A stretch of DNA of 64,000 bases from Nitrosomonas communis. GTDB lineage: Bacteria; Pseudomonadota; Gammaproteobacteria; Burkholderiales; Nitrosomonadaceae. The notes below the pieces were generated by a model. The model was not told the origin of the DNA. It did not search any database and was given only the letters and a program-made list of their open reading frames with translations. The stretch is from contig NZ_CP011451.1 of NCBI RefSeq assembly GCF_001007935.1, forward strand, positions 806,001 through 870,000, read 5' to 3'. Positions 63,762 through 64,000 of the stretch are shown here, piece after piece (positions within the stretch are counted from its first letter, which is position 1; every line of letters begins with the position of its first letter). The translations under genes and the position numbers were made by a program.

Positions 63762-64000
63762 ATGAAATTGTCCCTATTTTTAACTCTTTCTATTCTTATT
63801 TTTGGCAATTACACACAAGCTGCTGCCCAAGAAGTGGATTTGCCCCTTGAAAAAATCAAATTACCACCCGGTTTTTCCATCAGCTTATGGGCGAAAGTAC
63901 CTGATGCTCGCGCGCTTGCAATAGGTGACAAAGGAACGGTATTTGTCGGATCAAAATCTGCGGGCAATGTTTATGCTATCACGGATCATCATGGTAAACG
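63762..64000 (+). CDS. PQQ-dependent sugar dehydrogenase-like protein, partial
   Basis: The first 79 codons of a gene that leaves the window. A signal peptide (residues 1-20, cleavage near TQAAAQ) is followed by IKLPPGFSISLWAKVPDARALAIGD and GTVFVGSKSAGNVYAITD. This is the first blade of a sorbosone/glucose dehydrogenase-type beta propeller. The product would be a periplasmic oxidoreductase or a propeller of unknown role. No strong binding site is seen before the ATG. The cofactor residues lie outside the window. Confidence 0.75.
   Translation, partial: MKLSLFLTLSILIFGNYTQAAAQEVDLPLEKIKLPPGFSISLWAKVPDARALAIGDKGTVFVGSKSAGNVYAITDHHGK

Overview
The window reads as a chromosome segment of a betaproteobacterial ammonia oxidiser of the Nitrosomonas type. 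The best single clue is a close match at 11890-12237 to SmbP, the periplasmic small metal-binding protein described from Nitrosomonas europaea. The hopanoid genes, the betaproteobacterial character of UbiE, PhoBR, PyrC, XseA and HtpG, and the moderate GC content agree with this. Genus is inferred; no 16S rRNA or amo/hao genes are present. I found no tRNA, rRNA or CRISPR array.

Layout. 1-3240: accessory DNA with an IS3-family element interrupted by an IS630-family element; both insertions can be resolved to the base. 3247-11371: Orn/Lys/Arg-type decarboxylase, phoR/phoB, a DUF971 gene, ubiE, apbE and a CcdA/DsbD-like membrane protein. 11890-19548: smbP, then a leftward five-gene operon of secreted proteins (YcnI-like, a small secreted protein, TlpA-like thioredoxin, DUF4266 lipoprotein, a 919-residue fused outer-membrane barrel), and a divergent membrane/spermidine-synthase-like gene. 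20355-35445: the most unusual part. Two paralogous secreted amidohydrolases bracket a rightward operon of MoeZ-like ThiF-rhodanese, JAMM peptidase, CysO-like sulfur carrier, type III CoA-transferase, acyl-CoA ligase, acyl-CoA dehydrogenase and MFS transporter, followed by an alpha/beta hydrolase, a porin and a GH88-like hydrolase. 36151-43018 and on to 44748: RTX protein, LicD/cytidylyltransferase fusion, bfd/bfr, and a four-gene ABC export system. 44827-51035 and on to 54986: pyrC, rsmI, yraN, folM-like, midA (with a 412-bp tandem duplication of its 3' end) and a hopanoid cluster (hpnG, shc, mlaA, hpnA). 55241-64000: orphan exbB, xseA, DUF423, an RlmL-like methyltransferase, dsbB, xerD, ogt, htpG and the start of a PQQ-type beta-propeller gene.

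How they fit together. The MoeZ/JAMM/CysO/CoA-transferase/acyl-CoA-ligase set is the toolkit used to turn a carboxylate into a thiocarboxylate (compare the thioplatensimycin cassette PtmA3/PtmU4 and the thioquinolobactin qbs genes). I infer a thioacid-type metabolite, possibly a metal ligand. A palindrome with half-site TGCGACAA / TTGTCGCA occurs in both divergent promoter regions, 17.7-17.9 kb and 22.1-22.3 kb. It suggests that the secreted-protein operon, the spermidine-synthase-like gene, the amidohydrolase and the thioacid-type operon share one regulator.

A 103-bp imperfect palindrome with 19-bp terminal inverted repeats occurs about 15 times, always between genes, and looks like a MITE or REP-like family. 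Several apparent single-base frameshifts (IS630 A-tract, bacterioferritin) could be real or sequencing errors.
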